Assembly: GCA_010909165.1 (NCBI GenBank)
Contig: MU008182.1
Coordinates: 744,001-808,000, forward strand
Direction: 5' to 3'
Length of the DNA: 64,000 nucleotides
Origin: Anthoceros angustus
Taxonomy: Eukaryota; Streptophyta; Anthocerotopsida; Anthocerotales; Anthocerotaceae
Of this stretch, positions 36,601-49,189 are shown piece after piece. The notes beneath the pieces were generated by a model. That model was not told where the DNA came from and searched no databases. It saw only the letters and a program-made list of their open reading frames with translations. Made by a program: the position numbers and the translations under genes. The stretch's first letter is position 1. Each line of letters begins with the position of its first letter.

Positions 36601-38500
36601 TTCGCCGTGGTCGGTGTTTTCCGCTCTCGGTCCTTACACAGTTTATCGCGGGTCCTCTACTCTCTTTATCACTTTTTCCGGGTCCTCCGGACACACTACC
36701 TCCTTTGAGGGAGTCGGGTCCGGAGCTTCTCGGACGGTCTTGGTGTCACCACCTCCTTCTTACCACCTTCTTTTAGCGGGGCTTTCTTGCTCTTCTTCTT
36801 GCGGGGATACTCTTCCTCGCTAGAGACCTCCGTCTCTTCTTGGACGGGCTCCTCCTCCGAAGACACCTCGATTGGTCTTCCTCCTCCTCGAAGACTCTTC
36901 CTCCTCAGTCGAACCCGTTTCTTCTTCTTCTTGCCTCCTTGAGCGGATTTCTTTATCCTCGATGTAGCGATTCCTCGTAGTTTTCGGCCGCTCGACCGCC
37001 TTGCCCACGTCCTTCTCGGCGGCGGGGCGTGCACAGCCATGGGTTTGGCTAGACCGGCGCGAACCACCGTACCGCTTGCATCGTGGTATGGGTTGGATCG
37101 ATCCTCGGGCATAGAACCGCTCGATGTCTGAGCCCGGCTTCTCCTTCTTCCTCGCTTGATTTTCCAACTTTGATAATACATACCCCTCACTGGTGATCCT
37201 CGAAACCGTTCTAAGAAGGCATTTTCAAAGCTTCAAGCGAGGCGGGTGGGGCATTCTCGGTGGTCGGTACTTTCTCCGATACCATTGAGCGTCCTCGGAG
37301 AACCCCTTGGAAAAGCTGGATGAGCGTCGACTCCCTCTCCGTTGAAGTTGGCTTTGGACATGAAGTCCTCCACAAAGGTCTCCGCATCCGCTCCTTCTTC
37401 CCTCCGAATATGGAGTACGCTTGTTTGGTCGAGGTAGGGGCCATGGTCACGCCATCGATGGGTTAGGCGTCGCCCTACCTTCTTCCGTTACGCCCCTCGC
37501 ACCTGACTGCCTTGGTCCGACACCGACCACGTTCTCCTCCGATCGACGGTGCTCTCTCGTTGGGTTTGACGCCTCCTCTCCCGGCTCGGAGAGCACGCGA
37601 GGTGACCACGTCCGATCCTCCCGACGGTTCACTCTTGACCGCCGCCGACCGCCACGCATTCACTTACCTTCTCTTCCTAAGGACGCACTTGACCACGCAC
37701 GATTTCATTCCCGAACGCGCCAAAATGTGGCGGACTTTTGCCGATGGCGGCGCGCGACAATCCCGTGTCGTTGTAGGAAGAAGTCCTCCCAAGGGAATGA
37801 TAGGCCCGTTTACGCGTTTGGTGATTCCTACCGCCCTTAGCGCCTGCTCGCCTCAACACACACATACTCCTAACTACTCACAACGTTTCACCGTGACAGC
37901 CCGGTATGGCCAAACGTTAAGGACCCGTCGTCGTGATTCACATACATCCTCACGCATCCCCTTTCCTCTCTCCCTCACGCTACACTCTTCGCCTTAGAAA
38001 AGACGCTGGTTACGCCCGACCTCCTCCCGTTCCGGGCCTCCGTCCGGCTCTACACGCCTCCCGAGTTCCTCCTCCGATCGACGGTTCACTCTTGACCGCC
38101 GCCGACCGCGGCTCGAGCACGGTCACCCTTCCCCGCACACACCACAACGCTAAGTCCGCCACGGACCTTGATCAATCTCCCGAGCCGCCGTGCTCGCCAT
38201 GGGTTTGGCTAGACCGCCACAACCACCGCATCATTTGCATCGTGGTATGGGTTGATGCCGATCCTCGGCATAGAACCGCTGGCTCAGAGCTTCTCCTTCT
38301 TCCTCGCCTGATTTTCCAACTTTGATAATACATACCCTCCCGGTCGATCCTCGAAACCGCTCTAAGAAGGCATTTTCAAAGCTTCAAACGAGGCGGGGCA
38401 TTCTCCTGGTCGGTACTTTCTCCGATACCATTGAGCACTGTCCCCTGAGAACCCCTTGAAAAGCTGGAGCCGCCGCCTCCTCTCGCTGAAGTTGGCTTTG
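33690..38500 (-). pseudogene. Gag/linker remains of gypsy element 1, multiply duplicated
   Basis: Gag-like pieces (TKQAYSIFGGKKE, LIQLFQGVLRG, ENAPPASFEALK) recur at about 36.1, 37.3 and 38.4 kb. Highly basic Lys/Arg/Glu-rich linker sequence recurs at 33.7-37.1 kb. Similar segments repeat at spacings of roughly 0.34, 0.59 and 1.1 kb. A truncated extra start of the LTR occurs at about 37726, preceded by the same PBS-like sequence as the real right LTR. This shows that a block spanning gag, PBS and LTR start was duplicated. Confidence 0.6.
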
Positions 38501-38850
38501 GACACGAAGTCCTCCACAAAGGTCTCCGCATCCCGCCTCCTTCTTCCCTCCGAATATGGAGTACGCTTGTTTGGTCGAGGTAGGGGCCATGGCCGCCATC
38601 GGTTAGGCGTCGCCCTACCTTCTTCCGCTGCCCCTCGCACTCTGTGACTGCCTTGGTCCGACACCACCACGCCTCCTCCTCCGATCGACGGTGCTCTCTC
38701 GCTGGGTTTGACGCCTCCTCCTCTCCTGAGAGCACGCGAGGTGACCACGTCCGATCCTCCCGACGGTTCACTTGACCGCCGCCGACCGCCACGCATTCAC
38801 TTACCTTCTTCCTAAGGACGCACTTTGCAAAGACCACGCATCGATTTCAT

Positions 38851-38868
38851 TCAAGAACGGCGCCAAAA
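38851..38868 (-). other. Primer-binding site of gypsy element 1
   Basis: Directly inside the right (5') LTR, the minus strand reads TTTTGGCGCCGTTCTTGA. TGGCGCC-type sites are typical of several plant Ty3/gypsy lineages. A second copy precedes the truncated LTR at 37726. Confidence 0.6.
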
Positions 38869-40124
38869 TGTGGCGGGACTTTTGGCTACCGGCCGACAAT
38901 CTGTCGTTGTAGGAAGAAGTCCGCTCCCAAGGGAATGATAGGCTGCCACTGCTGCTTGTGTGATTCTACCGCCCTTAGCGCCTGCTCGCCTCAACACACA
39001 CATACTCCTAACTACTCACAACGTTTCACCGTGACAGCCCTATGGCTAAACGCTTAGGACCCGCTCACCTCAGATCGCTCACATACATCCTCACGATCCG
39101 CCCTTTCCTCTCCTCACGCTACACTCGCCTTAGAAAAGACGCTGGTTACGCAGGACCTCCTCCGCTGCTCCGCCGGCCTCCGTCCGGCTCTACACGCCTC
39201 CCGAGTTCCTCCGGCTCACGCTGCCCTCCGGTGACCGGCCCGGACGAGCACGGTCACCCTTCCCCGCACACACCACAACGCTAAGTCCGCCACGGGACCT
39301 TGATCAATCTCCCGACTGCCGCGGACTCAGACTCACGTTAGCAAGAAGACTCACAAAGGTCCGCAAGAACGCGCATCAACACCAAGAGAAAGATGCTTTA
39401 CTAGAGCAAACTCTTATATCTGCGCCCAAGGTGGCGCTTTATTACACCTATTCGAAATGATAGCCACCGCAGATACCCTAATCGGCCCCTCCCCTATCCC
39501 CTATCTCCTTCACGGATCGGGCTGGAAGGTCCCGGCCCGCCTCGGAATGGGTGGTCCAATCCCCCGAGTGCACTAATCGGATGATCCGAGGCGGGGCCCC
39601 TCCTCTCCCGGAACTCGTCGGGTTCTGCGGCATTCGACAACCACCATCATCCCCACGGCCCCTCCTCCTGGCCACAGCCGCTCGGAAGGCGCTGGCCGGG
39701 AAGGGGGTCCGTATGGCTTACTCGACCCCACGCTGCTACTCCGCCTTACGCCGGCAGCCAGGCGTGAATACGCCTGCGGCCTCGGCAAGTACGGTCCTGG
39801 CCTCGCAAGGGTCTGGCACGCCTCTGCATGCCCGACCTCCACTCGGGTCACGTGGCGCCGCCGTCATCCTCACGCCTCGCCTCCTAGGTTACTTCTGGCG
39901 TACTTATCCTATTTTGACTGGGTCCGACTTCACATCCGGCGTAGTCCGGAGCTTGCCATAATGGTACCGGGGTCCGTTGTTCACTCGAGTCCGAGTATAC
40001 TCCGAGCCTCGTCCAAGCGCTACCCCAATTTATTCCTCCCTTTCCGCCTTATTTATCCTTCAATCCTAAAAAAAACAGAAACCCTACTTATTTCCTAACT
40101 CCCCAGGGAAGTGCATAGCCCACA
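38869..40124 (-). repeat. 5' LTR of gypsy element 1 (right copy)
   Basis: 1,256 bp from TGTGGCGGG to AGCCCACA, followed by the target duplication AGCAG. It is 132 bp shorter than the left copy because of many small gaps. Confidence 0.85.
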
Positions 40125-40129
40125 AGCAG

Positions 40130-41070
40130 CGTGCTTTGGCGGACAAGGACCTTGTGGAAGGATTGGAGGTGTTCATTGTTCCATCCTCAGAAAAACAGGT
40201 ACAATACCAAGTGGAGAGCATAGATGTTTTAGACATGCGAGGGTTTCTCACAGGACGGAAATACACACTTCTGGTGATGGACGTTCCAAGGGGATTTCAA
40301 ATCGGGCCAATGGACAAACGAGTGGACAAGCAGATGATGGATACTGTTTTGCAGAGCTTTGTTGAGAAAACCACTAGCGATGAGCTGAGGATGATTGTAA
40401 TACATGGTGTCAAGAAGGCACACACTGTTAGGGAGTCCATGCAGAAGTGGAGCAGGAAAGGGGGCTTGGTCTCATTTGTGTGGGACAAGACGAACATGAA
40501 CAATGACAAGGGTGGATTTGAAACCGTGGAGTACGTGACACTGGGTTGGGGAGTGAAAAATGTGTGCACAAGGGATAGGGTTGCAACGATGCCAAATGCC
40601 ATGCACGCTACTTTGAACAATGGGAGGTCTATCATCGCTCATGACACTGTTGTAAGAAACAGGTGTACATGTCACATGACAAGTTGGTGGTATGCTCATA
40701 TCAGAGGCCTCTGGGGCTAATGATGAAACTTATCAAAACCTTCTCCGAAAAGGGAGATTGGGTTTTAGATGCTTGCTCTGGCAGTGGGACAACTTTATTG
40801 GCAGCCCTATTGTGCGGATGAAATTGTATCGCTATTGAGGCTGACTTGAGGTGTGCAGGATAATTCCACAACGGATCCATGGGTATGAGGTTCTGCCAGA
40901 TGCTGACGAACAATTGACCTTCGAGGCCCACCGCAGAGGACTTGCGCAATTGTGGGCAAAGGAAGATGTATCAGCGAGAAGAACTCTTTGAAAGCGCAAG
41001 TGGTTTCTTTGAGTTCTCGTCGAATGAAGACCAAAACTTGAGTGTTCTTCATGTAGGGCTCCAAACCCTT
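40130..41070 (+). pseudogene. Host gene piece 2: amino-methyltransferase-like (N6/N4, beta-type order)
   Basis: The open frame resumes from piece 1. It contains YTLLVMDVPRGFQIGP, at the place of catalytic motif IV (usually DPPY/DPPF; here DVPR). About 150 residues later comes a motif X/I block, RPLGLMMKLIKTFSE then WVLDACSGSGTTLLAALLCG and CIAIEADLRC. Motif IV before X and I is the beta-class order of DNA N6-adenine/N4-cytosine methyltransferases such as M.HinfI. Assignment rests on motifs only, and the altered DVPR may mean lost or changed activity. Damage: a frame change near 40655, a TGA at about 40817 in the motif I region (Trp expected), and further frame changes before 41000. The last part (FESASGFFEFSSNED...HVGLQTL) runs into the CCCTT target duplication of element 2. 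Confidence 0.5.
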
Positions 41071-41478
41071 TGTAACTGGCCCAAAGATCAAGTTCTATGC
41101 CCAGAGATCTTCCAGACATAGTCTTGGTTTCTCGAAGGAGCTCACGAAAGTGGTCATTGTGCCTTTGGTCTGCGGATATATAAGGCCAGAACGGTTTCCG
41201 CTTTGGCCTATTTCAATTGAGCACGTTTCTTGTTCATGTAACCACTATTTACCCTATTTCTACCTATCCGCTAATTAGGATTAATATTCCTATCTATCCG
41301 CTAATTAGGATTAATTCTACTTAATGCCTACGCTCCTAACGCTACATAATTAACCAAGTTTCTTATACACGCTGCTTTATGAAACGGGCATCGTCGCTAA
41401 TCGGCCCGCCGGCTCACTCTTTGGTAGCATGCTTGTGCCCCTGCTTGGCGGCAGCGTGTTCCGCCTCCCGCCGCAACA
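41071..41478 (-). repeat. 3' LTR of gypsy element 2 (left copy)
   Basis: 408 bp matching 48763-49184. It includes a direct pair of CTATCCGCTAATTAGGATTAAT units that is shared with the other LTR. Confidence 0.88.
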
Positions 41479-41565
41479 TCCTCCCCACTTAAGAGGCTCG
41501 GTCCTCCGTGCCTCGATCCGCCGGCTTAGGCGAGGAAACCGGGCAAAAATCTTGGCTCCCAAGGG

Positions 41566-43750
41566 TCAAGAATCGGGTTCGTGGCTCCACCCAACAAGGT
41601 AATCTGATCCCTGCTTCAAGCTTGCGAGCTCGTTCTGAAGGATTCTGCTTGGAAGGAGGAGAGGTCTGCACGCCGGTAGGCTGGTCGACGGTGATGGGTG
41701 GAAACCGATGGTGGTGTGGATCGGGATGGGGAAACTGGAAGAAGGGAATGGAGTGGCCGGAGGATCGAGGAGATGGGCCGGGAATAACAGCTTCAACATA
41801 CTAACATGGAAGGTCCGCACATGCGCCACTTGGAAGGTCGAGGTATAAGCCACAAGATTCACTTGGCGAAGATGGGGAAGGGTCCCGCAAAACGGTATGC
41901 GAGTTTGTGATGGGCCGGATCGTGTGGGTACTGTGGGGACGGACACGTAACTGCACTCTGCCCCACCGCATATGTGACCTCACGGCGTTGTTTGTTCTGA
42001 TCTTGCGCCACTGCCTCAGGCCGCAAGTAGATTCTTCTTAGCCTGGCCGACTGTGGTATATGTCTTCACCGCGGCACTCCTCCACTTTTCTGCTACTGCT
42101 GGCCATAATCCTCGAGGTGGTGGGTTGGCTCCATACAAGAATTTGAAGGGTGAGGCACTGCAAGATGCTTGGAGGTATTGTAAGCAAACTCCAACATAGG
42201 TCTGTGTCCTCCCATAATCCTTGCTTCTCCTGCATAGTGACGCAACATGTCTTCTAGCACTTGTATTCGCGGATCGACCACCTGATTCGGATGGCGGTGG
42301 TGGACAGCTCGATGAATGCCGAGGGTCTCTGAATGTCTTCCAACCTGCTGGAATTTCGGATCCTCGTCCAAACGATGTCTATGGCATCCATGTAGCTCAA
42401 AATCTCGCGGACGAAGATGCCACTGGCCGTGACCTTGAATGGACGGTATAAAATGACAAGATTAAAGTCCGGCCCATGACGACCCATATGGCGTCCTTTC
42501 CAGCTGCTGCACGTGACAAAGTCCATAGAACGGATCGAATCGCCTTGTATGTGTAAGGGTAACAACCCGGCGATTGATTCGGTTTTGCCTTTTGGCGAGA
42601 CACACGAACCCACTGGATACGATCCCCGCCGCATGTTGGTCCAAGAGAAGTGTGTCTTCACGCCATACGCCTTATCTATTCCGAGATGTCCCGAGATGGG
42701 AGAATCGCAAATCGTGCATGATTCCCCGCTTAAGTTCCATCATGTGTCCTCGATAACCACCGCCTTACGGTAAACGCACGCATCCTTCAGTTGGTAGGTT
42801 TGCATAAGGGCTGTCGGAACTCCCGCTGTTGCATCCTGGACTAACTGGTCGTATATGGTTTGCAGGGTAGGATCATCTGGAATCGCATCACGGACCGCCT
42901 GGATGGTTTCGGACTGTGATTTCATCGTGGTCCGGCCCTCGCCGAGAGAGCATCCGAATCAGTATTTGCCGAGCTGCGAGGTACTTGATTTCCATGTCAA
43001 AGTCTCGCCAAGTACTCGCCAGCCAACCGCCTAGCGTTGAGATTTGGGCTTGAAGAAGTGTTGTAGCGACGTGGTCCGTGTGAACTACAAACCTCGTCCG
43101 AGGAGGTAGTGGCGCCACACTTTCGTGGCATGGACGATCGCAAACATCTCCTTGTCGTGGCAGGTGGTAATTTAATTGTGCCCCGGAGTTTGTGAGACTC
43201 GTGAGGCTATCACCTCCCTTGCGAGACAAAGATCGCACCAATGGCACCATCTCGATGCATCTGTGTAGCGTAGGTTCCCCTGCTGGTCGGCCATCGCGAG
43301 CACCGCCTGCTCAAGGCTACCTTCGCCTCAAGGCTCGGACCGCCTGCCACCGGAACTCCCCGGGTGGATCGCTTGAGGGCTTCGCCAAAGGAAGAGCAAT
43401 TTGATCAAGCTCTTGATAAACCTCGATAGAAGCCCGCTAGCCCCAGGAAGCCCCTTAGTTGGGTGATGTCCTTGGGAGCGCCACCAGCTGCCACAGAGGA
43501 GATCCATCACGATGCCCTTGGCACTAACGATGTGTCCAAGATACTCAACTTCTTCTCGCATGAAGGTACACTTGCTCCTCTTGGCCAGCAGCTTGATGCT
43601 TCAAGAAGAGTGAATACCTTCCCGACGAGTTCGATGTGGGTGGCTTGGTCCGCAGAGTGGATCAAGATATCATCTAGGAAGACCTCGACCCCTTGCCTAG
43701 CAAAGGTCAAGAATGTCTTGCATGAGACATTGAAGGTCACGGGCATTTAG
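41566..43750 (-). pseudogene. Pol remains of gypsy element 2 (RT, integrase, chromodomain-like tail)
   Basis: On the minus strand 43746-43507 has the RT active-site region VEVFLDDILIHSADQATH, and 43561-43500 reads EEVEYLGHIVSAKGI, the thumb-side motif. 42371-42100 carries integrase sequence (LPMLEFAYNTSKH type, here RPMLEFAYNTSKHLA). 41946-41566 has the integrase tail RTFHVSMLK, followed by ILQNELASLKQGSDYLVGW, which resembles a chromodomain. Chromodomain-bearing gypsy elements are the chromoviruses. Confidence 0.75.
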
Positions 43751-44785
43751 AAGTCTCGAACGGCATCACTACAAACTCGTAGTGACCATGCCGTGTTCTA
43801 AATGCGGTCTTGGGCTCATCCCCTCCTTGAGTCGAATTTGGTGAAAACTCGATCGCGGTCGATTTTGGTGAACCAAGCGACCCATGCTGGGTCCAAAATC
43901 TCATCGATGCGGCATCCGTAGACATTCCCTCGATGGTGGCCCGATTCAATCCTCGTAGTCGATGCAGAGTCTCCAGCCCACCGCCGTTTCGCCACCAACA
44001 ACACGGCGCTCCATAAGGTGAGGTGCTTGGCCTCACAAACCCCTTGTCCAGAATTCATCTACCGCTTTTGATCTCCTCATTTTCCACATACCGACGCGGT
44101 ATGGTTGTTGATTTACATGTGCCGATGCCTGTGCACTAGCTCGATCTTGATGGGTCTGCCTTGGTGGTAGGGCGGTGGATCCGCAAATAACCCATCACCC
44201 GCCACAGAGCCTTAAACTCTTCTGTAAGAGTTCCTCCGATTGCTTCGCCGCCTGCTCATGTGCCTCCAGAGGAACTACCCGCTCACCAGCGATGTACGTA
44301 AAGCTTCCTTGGTGGATTTATGCAAGGCACGCAAAAGGTGCTTGTCCAAGGTAAGTTTCTTCCAAAGACATACGATCCGTCTGCACCCCTAGGGTTACTA
44401 AGTTCTTTTCCACCTATATGAAGTTGGTGAGAATGGGCCACCACTGCTTCCCACAATCACGCCATGTGCCAAGCTTGGCATGACTATGCATTCAAAGACT
44501 TCTACGAAACCTCCGTGGAAGGTAAGAGTCGCTCGTCTAATCGCCGTCCTCACATCCTTGCTTCCTCACTGACGAATCGAGAAGTCTCGACCCGAGTGTT
44601 GGATGTGCAGCCCGCCCGCTTGGACTGAGATGTAGTGGTGGCTAGCACCGAGTCTAGGAGCGGGCAACATGTCCCGCTATGTGAACCTTTAGCTTGATCG
44701 GGACATGGGTCTTGCTACATGCATTCAAACGCAAAGACCCATTGCAAGACCTAGGGTTTTGAGCGGTGTTCGCTTCCGATTCTCT

Positions 44786-47700
44786 CTAAAACCACCGAGT
44801 GGTTGCTTTTGCGTGGGTTTGAGAAGAAGGGTTGGCGCGGTGGAATTTCGCCTCCTTCACCATGCGATGAAGTCCCTCCGTGAGGGCAACGTGAACCATG
44901 GTCGAGTCGCAGGTAAAGCACTTCCTTTTTCTCTCAGATTCCTTCTTCTTCTTCGAGGATTTTAAAGTCGGGTCCTTCACCGCTAATGACTTCCCCATTT
45001 CGATTCTTTGGAAGGGTTGGAGGTGCCCAAGTGTTTATACTTGTTCCGCCATAGTTCATGGCGCTTTCATGGCATCAACCAGGTGTTGGGGTTGGTCCGT
45101 TGACATCGCCAAGTTCGAATCAAGGCCATCAATGAACTTCTCCACTTTTTGTTCTTCATCGAGGCGGGAAGATCCAGTGAGTCAGAAGAACTTGTCGCAG
45201 ATTCTCGCATGCATCCTCGCCGATAGATTTTAAAACCGATACAGTCTGTGATTTGGTGTGGAGGAAATGCTCTAAGAACACTTGCTCAACATCGCAAGTG
45301 TATATGGCGCCTCCATACCCAGATCGACTTGCCCCGCTGCTCCACCAACGATACGATAACCCTCGAGCGACATGACGCAAAACCGTATGCGTTGGAGATC
45401 ATCCTTCTCACCGCCAGGTATTTCTCCATCTTGTCTGTCCAACAGAGACGCTTGAGCTTGGCACCCAAAGTCGTGGTTTTATCTTCCGCAACTCCTTGTC
45501 AAGTAGTGGGCGGGTTTGAAGGGCTCGTCTCCCTCCAACAACGACTCTTCCTTGGCCTTGGCTTGCTCCCACTCCTCATGGAGGCGTCCGCCAAGGCCTT
45601 GATGTCCTTGTTTTTCGCCCGCAACAACCTCGACCACCAACCTCTGGACTCGTCCTCACGAGCTCGTCCTACCGACTGCACGTGACCCTCGACCCTCTTC
45701 CTCATCTCTTCGCCATCCAGCCCCGGAGTGAGGGCCTCTTTCTCTGCACACCGTGGTGGTGAGGATTGCGGTGGTGGGTTCACCGGCCTTCCGACTGTGT
45801 CCCTTTGTGTTGCTCTGAACCGGACGGGTCCGCCTCCAACAATTGCGGCCGCATGGCTTGTCCCTCCAACTTGCTCGATTGTTTCGACACAACGTGCCGA
45901 GCTCCGCAGTTATTCTCCACACCACACCGGTCGACTTGGGCAAAGAACCTTGCTCAAGTGTCGCCCAAAGAAAATTTCGAGGCGGAGATCCTCTCGTTCA
46001 TGTCCTCGTTCCCGACCACCGGGCATGGCCATTCACTCCGCCTGCTGGGCCGTGCTGCCAGTGTCGGGGAACGGCCTGCACGAGGCCGGCCTCGCCTTGG
46101 TGCCGGATCATGATGTTCTCGGCCACAGTCGCCCTGTCTTCCTGCTCGATTCGAACGGTCCAGACTTCCGATCGTTTCTTCCGCCGCTTGTCGCCTCCGC
46201 TCTTCCAGGATCGGCGGGCTTGACCAATCACCGGATTTCGCCTCCTCGATTGGACCCGGCAGAGGTCTCCTACCTCCTCGACTGCACTCTTCGCCAATGC
46301 TTTCCACCGCCGGCCTTCATCAGGTGAGCTCCCGCCTCCATTTCCCTTTGTGCGCGGTCTCCCATGTCGTAAATTCCACGCAACTCCTTGCGTGATGTGG
46401 GTCCGGATGGTCTCTAATGAGCTCAAAGATTCGATCGAGATGTGAGAACTCAAGGTATGCCCAGTGTCCGAACTACCATGCGATGAAGTCCCTCCGTGAG
46501 GGCAAACGTGAACCATGGTCGAGTGCACGTAAAGCACTTCCTTTTTCTCTCAGATTCCTTCTTCTTCGAGGATTTTAAAGTCGGGTTTTTCATGCGCTGA
46601 CTTCCCCATTTCGATTCTTTGGAAGGGTTGGAGGTGCCCAAGTGTTTATACTTGTTCTCGCCATAGTTCATGGCGGCTTTCATGGCATCAACCGTGGTGT
46701 TGGGGTTGGTCCGTTGACATCGCCAAGTTCGAACCAAGGCCATCAATGAACTTCTCCACTTTTTGTTCTTCATCGAGGCGGGAAGATCCAGAGTGAGTCA
46801 GAAGAACTTGTCGCAGATTCTCGCATGCATCCTCGCCGATAGATTTTGCGAACCATCTGTCTCTGTGATTTGCGGGAGGAAATGCTCTAAGAACACTTGC
46901 TCGAACACCGCCCAAGTGTATATGGCGCCTCCATACCCAGATCGATCGGCTCCCGCTGTTTCCACCAACGATACGCATAACCCTCGAGCGACATGACGAA
47001 ACCATGCGTTGGAGATCATCCTTCTCACCGCCAGGTATTTCTCCATCTTGTCCAGCCCCGAGGCTTGAGCTTCTCGCCCCGTCGTGTGGTTTTATCTTCC
47101 GCCGCAACTCCTTGTCAAGTAGTGGGCGGGGTTTGAAGGGTCGCCTCCCTCCAACAAATCGACTCTTCCTTGGCCTTGGCTTGCTCCCACCGTACCTCAT
47201 GAGCTGGAGGCCCGCCAAGGCCTTGATGTCCTTGTTTTTCGCCGGCAACAACTCGACCACCAACCTCTTGAGGACTCGTCCTCACGAGCCCCGGCTGACC
47301 TCGTGACCCTCGACCCTCTTCCTCATCTCTTCGCCATCCAGCCCCGGAGTGGGTGCCAGGGCCGGTCTTTGCTGCACAACCGGTGGTGAGGAGGTGGTGG
47401 GTTCACCGGCCTTCCGACCGTGTCCCTTTGTGTTGCGGTGTTCGAACCGGACGGTAGTCTGCCCAATTGCAAGACGCCGCATGCTTGTCCCTCCAACTTG
47501 CTCGATTGTTTCGACAAGCCGAGCTCGCAGTTATTCTCCACACCACACCGGTCGACTTGGCGGCAACCTTGCCTCAAGTGTCGCCCAAAGAAAATTTCGA
47601 GGCGGAGATCCTCCGGTTCATGTCCTCGTTCCCGACCACCGGGCATGGCCATTCACTCCGCCTGCTGGGCCGTGCTGCCAGTGTCGGGGAACGGCCTGCA

Positions 47701-48700
47701 CGAGGCCGGCCTCGCCTTGGTGCCGGATCATGATGTTCTCGGCCACAGTCGCCCTGTCTTCCTGCTCGATTCGAACGGTCCAGACTTCCGATCGTCTTTC
47801 CGCCGTCGGTGTCGCCTCCGCTCTTCCAGGATCGGCGGGCTTGACCAATCACCGGATTTCGCCTCCTCGATTGGACCCGGCAGAGGTCTCCTACCTCCTC
47901 GACTGCACTCTTTCGCCAATGCTTTCCACCGCCGGCCTTCCGACCGTGTCCCTTTGTGTTGCGGTGTTCGAACCGGACGGTAGTCTGCCCAATTGCAAGA
48001 CGCCGCATGCTTGTCCCTCCAACTTGCTCGATTGTTTCGACAAGCCGAGCTCGCAGTTATTCTCCACACCACACCGGTCGACTTGGGCAAAGAACCTTGC
48101 TCAAGTGTCGCCCAAAGAAAATTTCGAGGCGGAGATCCTCCGGTTCATGTCCTCGCGGTTCTAACGGGGCATGGCCATTCACTCGCTGGCCGTGCGGTGT
48201 GTCGGGGAACGGGCGGCGAGGCCGAGGCCTCGCCTTGGTGCCGGATCAGGCGATTGATCTTGGCCAACCGCTGCGCCGGCCGCTCCGGTTCTTCGCTCGG
48301 ATTCGAACGGTCCAGACTTCCGATCGTCTTTCCGCCGTCGGTGTCGCCTCCGCTCTTCCAGGATCGGCGGGCTTGACCAATCACCGGATTTCGGCCTCCG
48401 ATTGGACCCGCAGGAGGTCTCCTACCTCCTCGACCTCGCACTCTTTCGCCAATGCTTTCCAACGGTCTTCATCGCCGCTGCTGGTGAGCTCCCGCCTCCA
48501 TTTCCCTTTGTGCGCGGTCTCCCATGTCGTAAATTCCACGCAACTCCTTGCGTGATGTGGGTCCGGATGGTCTCTAATGAGCTCAAAGATTCTGATCGAG
48601 ATGTGAGAACTCAAGGTATGCCCAGTGTCCGAACTACCTCGCGAGCCTCAATTCACTCCTTCGTCCGAATCGATCCTCGCTGGAATTGTTCTGCGGTTCC
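44786..48700 (-). pseudogene. Gag remains of gypsy element 2, duplicated
   Basis: A gag-like segment (FEQVFLEHFLP, EEQKVEKFIDGLGS) and a basic zinc-knuckle-like end (KRKCFTC) appear on the minus strand at 44.8-45.3 kb and again at 46.5-47.0 kb. The segment before it is present at about 45.7-46.4, 47.3-47.9 and 47.9-48.6 kb. Copies differ mostly by short gaps. Confidence 0.65.
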
Positions 48701-48747
48701 ACCGATTGACTCCACGCCAGGACCTCACGCTTGCGCAGTGTGATTCT

Positions 48748-48762
48748 CTGCTCGATACCAAA
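48748..48762 (-). other. Primer-binding site of gypsy element 2 (initiator Met tRNA type)
   Basis: Next to the right LTR the minus strand reads TTTGGTATCGAGCAG. It resembles TGGTATCAGAGC, the site complementary to the 3' end of plant initiator Met-tRNA. Confidence 0.6.
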
Positions 48763-49184
48763 TGTAACGCGCCCAAGATCAAGTTCTATGCCCAGCCAGA
48801 TCTTCCAGACATAGTCTTGGTTTCGCTAGAAGGAGCTCACGAAGTGGTGCTTGTGCCTTTGGTCTTACATAGCTCGCGCCAGAACGTTTCCGCTTTTGGC
48901 CCAATAATTGAGCACGCTTTCTTGTTCATGTAACCACTATTTACCCTATTTCTACCTATCCGCTAATTAGGATTAATATTCCTATCTATCCGCTAATTAG
49001 GATTAATTCTGTAATGCCTACGTTCCTAACGTTACATAATTAACCAAGTTTCTTATACACGCGTTTCTATGAAGCGGCGGGCATCGTCGCCTAATCGGCA
49101 AGCGTCGCGGCGGCTCACTCTTTGGTAGCATGCTTCAGGCCACAGCCGGTGTCTTTGACGGCGTGTTCGCTCGCCGCCGTAACA
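48763..49184 (-). repeat. 5' LTR of gypsy element 2 (right copy)
   Basis: 422 bp from TGTAACGCGCCC to GCCGTAACA, followed by the target duplication CCCTT. Confidence 0.88.
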
Positions 49185-49189
49185 CCCTT

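Larger units (their letters stand above)
27923..40124 (-). mobile_element. Ty3/gypsy LTR retrotransposon 1 (12.2 kb, decayed)
   Basis: The element is bounded by LTRs that begin TGTGGCGGGACTTTT and end ATAGCCCACA, with the 5-bp target duplication AGCAG on both sides (27918-27922 and 40125-40129). Coding is on the minus strand. A primer-binding site abuts the right LTR and a polypurine tract abuts the left LTR (GAGAAGGGAGTA on the minus strand, just right of 29310). Gag-like, RT-like and integrase-like segments follow in gypsy order. All frames are broken, and the interior has several overlapping head-to-tail duplications. It lies within a plus-strand host exon. Confidence 0.9.
41071..49184 (-). 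mobile_element. Ty3/gypsy chromovirus-type LTR retrotransposon 2 (8.1 kb, decayed)
   Basis: LTRs begin TGTAAC and end (C/T)AACA. Target duplications CCCTT flank both ends (41066-41070 and 49185-49189). Coding is on the minus strand. From the 5' LTR at the right, the order is an initiator-Met-type primer site, gag pieces, RT, integrase, and an integrase tail with a chromodomain-like end, then a polypurine tract (AGTGGGGAGGA) next to the left LTR. Frames are broken throughout, and the gag region is present in two to three overlapping copies. The host frame continues on the right side. Confidence 0.92.

Noticed and set aside
40130-41070. Methyltransferase-like sequence as bacterial contamination
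   Set aside because: It is joined in frame to spliced exons and interrupted by plant LTR elements with target duplications.
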